From assembly GCF_038637725.1 (NCBI RefSeq), contig NZ_CP152052.1:1657501-1721500 (forward strand): a DNA stretch of 64,000 nt, given 5' to 3'. Under the pieces are notes generated by a model. It saw nothing but the letters and a program-made list of their open reading frames with translations, ran no database searches and was not told the DNA's origin. The position numbers and the translations under genes were made by a program. The stretch's first letter is position 1. The number at the start of each line of letters is the position of its first letter. Positions 62,407-64,000 of this stretch are shown here, piece after piece. The DNA comes from Psychrobacillus sp. FSL H8-0483 (GTDB lineage Bacteria > Bacillota > Bacilli > Bacillales_A > Planococcaceae).

Positions 62407-63357
62407 ATGAAAAAATCAAAACAATTTTGGTCATTTATAGCCGTAGCTGTTTTAGTTTATGTAATTGTTCAATTCCTTATATTTAATGGAACGTTGAATC
62501 AATTTTACTCAAATACGCTAATAGTTATTTCCATTAACATAATTTTAGCAGTAAGCCTACATTTAGTTATTGGTATTACGGGACAATTCTCCATAGGGCA
62601 TGCAGGATTTTTAGCTGTAGGTGCATATATTTCGGCAATCGTTACAATGAGGCTAGATCTTCCCTTTGTTGTAGCTATAATCGTTGGAGGTATTGTGGCT
62701 GCATTAGCTGGTCTAATTGTCGGTATTCCAAGTTTAAGATTAAAAGGAGATTATTTGGCAATTGCGACTCTCGGTTTTGCAGAGATTATTCGAATTGTAT
62801 TCTTAAATATTGACTATGTTGGTGGAGCCGCTGGGATGCAGGTGTCGCATTTAACTACATGGACTTATGTATTTATCTGCTTGGTTATTACTATTTTGGT
62901 AATAGTAAACTTTACTAATTCAAGACATGGAATTGCAGCGATTTCTGTCCGTGAAAATGAAATTGCTTCCGATGCAATGGGAATTAACACAACCTACTAT
63001 AAAGTAGTTGCATTTGCCATTGGTTCCTTCTTTGCAGGAGTCGCCGGGGCATTATATGCACATAACTTTTATATCATTCAACCAAGTCAATTTGGTTTTT
63101 TAAAATCATTTGATATATTAATTTTCGTTGTACTTGGAGGACTTGGAAGTTTATCGGGTGCTGTCCTTTCTGCAATATTACTCACTGTTGTTTCGACGTA
63201 TCTTCAAGAATATCCTGAAACACGAATGATTATTTATAGTCTTGTCTTAATACTTGTTATGCTTTATCGTCCAAAAGGACTAATGGGGACGATGGAAATT
63301 ACGGATTATTTCAAACTTTGGAGAACGCCAAAAGGGGGCGGTCAACATGGAAAGTAA
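62407..63357 (+). CDS. livM: Branched-chain amino acid ABC permease LivM
   Basis: A 316-residue permease with about 9-10 helices. GITGQFSIGHAGFLAVGAY (about 58-76) and the EAA loop around RHGIAAISVRENEIASDAMG (about 175-194) identify LivM. It starts 11 nt after livH and its end overlaps livG by 11 nt, so translation is coupled. Confidence 0.94.
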   Translation: MKKSKQFWSFIAVAVLVYVIVQFLIFNGTLNQFYSNTLIVISINIILAVSLHLVIGITGQFSIGHAGFLAVGAYISAIVTMRLDLPFVVAIIVGGIVAALAGLIVGIPSLRLKGDYLAIATLGFAEIIRIVFLNIDYVGGAAGMQVSHLTTWTYVFICLVITILVIVNFTNSRHGIAAISVRENEIASDAMGINTTYYKVVAFAIGSFFAGVAGALYAHNFYIIQPSQFGFLKSFDILIFVVLGGLGSLSGAVLSAILLTVVSTYLQEYPETRMIIYSLVLILVMLYRPKGLMGTMEITDYFKLWRTPKGGGQHGK

Positions 63358-64000
63358 AGCGTTGTTAGAAGTTAAAAATGCAGGCATTCGTTTTGGTGGT
63401 TTAAAAGCTGTCCAGGATCTAAATATTGTTTTAAATCAAGGAGAGTTAGTTGGGTTAATCGGACCAAATGGTGCAGGGAAAACTACTAGTTTTAACTTAT
63501 TGACTGGTGTTTATCTACCGACAGAAGGAGATATTCTGTTTGATGGAAAACGAATTAATGGTTTACCTCCGTTCAAAGTAACAAGATTAGGAATTAGTAG
63601 GACCTTTCAAAATATACGTTTGTTTAATGAACTTACGGTTTTAGATAATGTAAAAGTTGCGTATCATTCACTTGCAAAACACTCCATCTTGAGTTCTGTT
63701 ATACGTCTTCCTTCTCACTTTAAAGGTGAACAGGAAATGGAGGAAAAGTCCATTGAGTTTCTGAAAATCTTTAAATTAGACAGGTATAAAGATGAACTAG
63801 CAAAAAATTTACCCTACGGTCAGCAACGTAGACTAGAAATTGCTCGTGCACTAGCTGCTGGGCCAAAACTTCTTTTATTAGATGAGCCGGCGGCAGGTAT
63901 GAACCCACAAGAAACAAAGGAATTGATGGATTTAATCGCATTTATTCGTGAAAAGTTTGATCTGACTATTTTACTTATTGAACATGATATGAACTTAGTA
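63347..64000 (+). CDS. livG: Branched-chain amino acid ABC ATPase LivG, partial
   Basis: The first 218 residues of the ATP-binding subunit, running off the right edge. Walker A GPNGAGKT is at 39-46, the signature NLPYGQQRRLEIARAL near 160-175, Walker B LLLLDEPAAGMNP near 181-193, and the switch His in LLIEHDMNLV at the edge. GGGGGCGG lies before ATG 63347. LivF is expected next. Confidence 0.94.
   Translation, partial: MESKALLEVKNAGIRFGGLKAVQDLNIVLNQGELVGLIGPNGAGKTTSFNLLTGVYLPTEGDILFDGKRINGLPPFKVTRLGISRTFQNIRLFNELTVLDNVKVAYHSLAKHSILSSVIRLPSHFKGEQEMEEKSIEFLKIFKLDRYKDELAKNLPYGQQRRLEIARALAAGPKLLLLDEPAAGMNPQETKELMDLIAFIREKFDLTILLIEHDMNLV

Noticed and set aside
1-64000. CRISPR array, tRNA/rRNA genes, prophage or intact IS element
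   Set aside because: No regularly spaced direct repeats with unique spacers, no tRNA cloverleaf or rRNA sequence, and no phage structural or intact transposase genes were recognised. The tandem repeats present are short and spacer-free.

Overview
The window is chromosomal DNA of a low-G+C, spore-forming member of the Bacillales. The evidence is Firmicute-type ribosome-binding sites, a CotF-family coat protein, a YjcZ-type sporulation peptide, and B. subtilis-like blocks (rlmL/ypsC-ypvA-ypwA, gltC/gltAB, pxp/kip-ycs, mtnE/mtnU, ypsA). The protein style and many GC-rich structured intergenic repeats suggest a Planococcaceae-type genus (Psychrobacillus or Lysinibacillus-like). That placement is inference. 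No rRNA, tRNA, CRISPR array, prophage or intact insertion sequence was seen.

Layout. 0-6 kb: end of rlmL, DinG-type helicase ypvA, M32 carboxypeptidase ypwA, then a YcdB/YcdC-repeat protein between two inverted copies of one hairpin. 6-8.4 kb: ba3-type cytochrome oxidase (subunits I, II and a 40-aa IIa) with an Fnr/CRP-type palindrome upstream. 9-18.5 kb: CheX-like phosphatase, double-GTPase dynamin DynA, sulfurtransferase, RlmN, a YtzI-like peptide and an EAL-CBS-GGDEF protein. 18.8-22 kb: heme catalase with an exact PerR-box match, a broken ilvA, and an FMN reductase.

22-37.6 kb is a glutamate/5-oxoproline neighbourhood: EamA exporter, IclR regulator, PxpC-PxpB divergent from PxpA - NRAMP-like carrier - YcsI (D-glutamate cyclase family), then GltC divergent from glutamate synthase GltA/GltB, then a HisH-HisF pair with no other his genes in the window. 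The NRAMP-like carrier lacks the DPGN metal site. YcsI could make 5-oxoproline, PxpABC could open it to glutamate, GltAB makes glutamate, and HisH consumes glutamine and releases glutamate. This is the best candidate here for an incompletely described system.

38-44.9 kb is an accessory-looking stretch with small membrane and sporulation proteins, a Nudix hydrolase next to a 25-codon Nudix remnant, an IS3-type orfA remnant, a HAD phosphatase, a CotF-like coat protein and YpsA. 45-51 kb: DUF2642 protein, manganese catalase, MtnE/MtnU, hotdog thioesterase, Atg22-type MFS protein. 51-57.7 kb: ppx-ppk (candidate Pho box) and a TetR/DHA2 drug-efflux pair. 58-64 kb: oligoendopeptidase F and a liv-type branched-chain amino acid ABC operon running off the right edge.

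Three families of structured, non-coding dispersed repeats occupy most larger intergenic gaps. R1 is about 295 bp with inverted ends GGGGCTGTCC/GGACAGCCCC. R2 is about 230 bp, with short derivatives, and ends in (G)TTTAACAG. R3 has two copies whose 35-nt central hairpins differ in sequence but keep pairing. They usually sit at gene ends.
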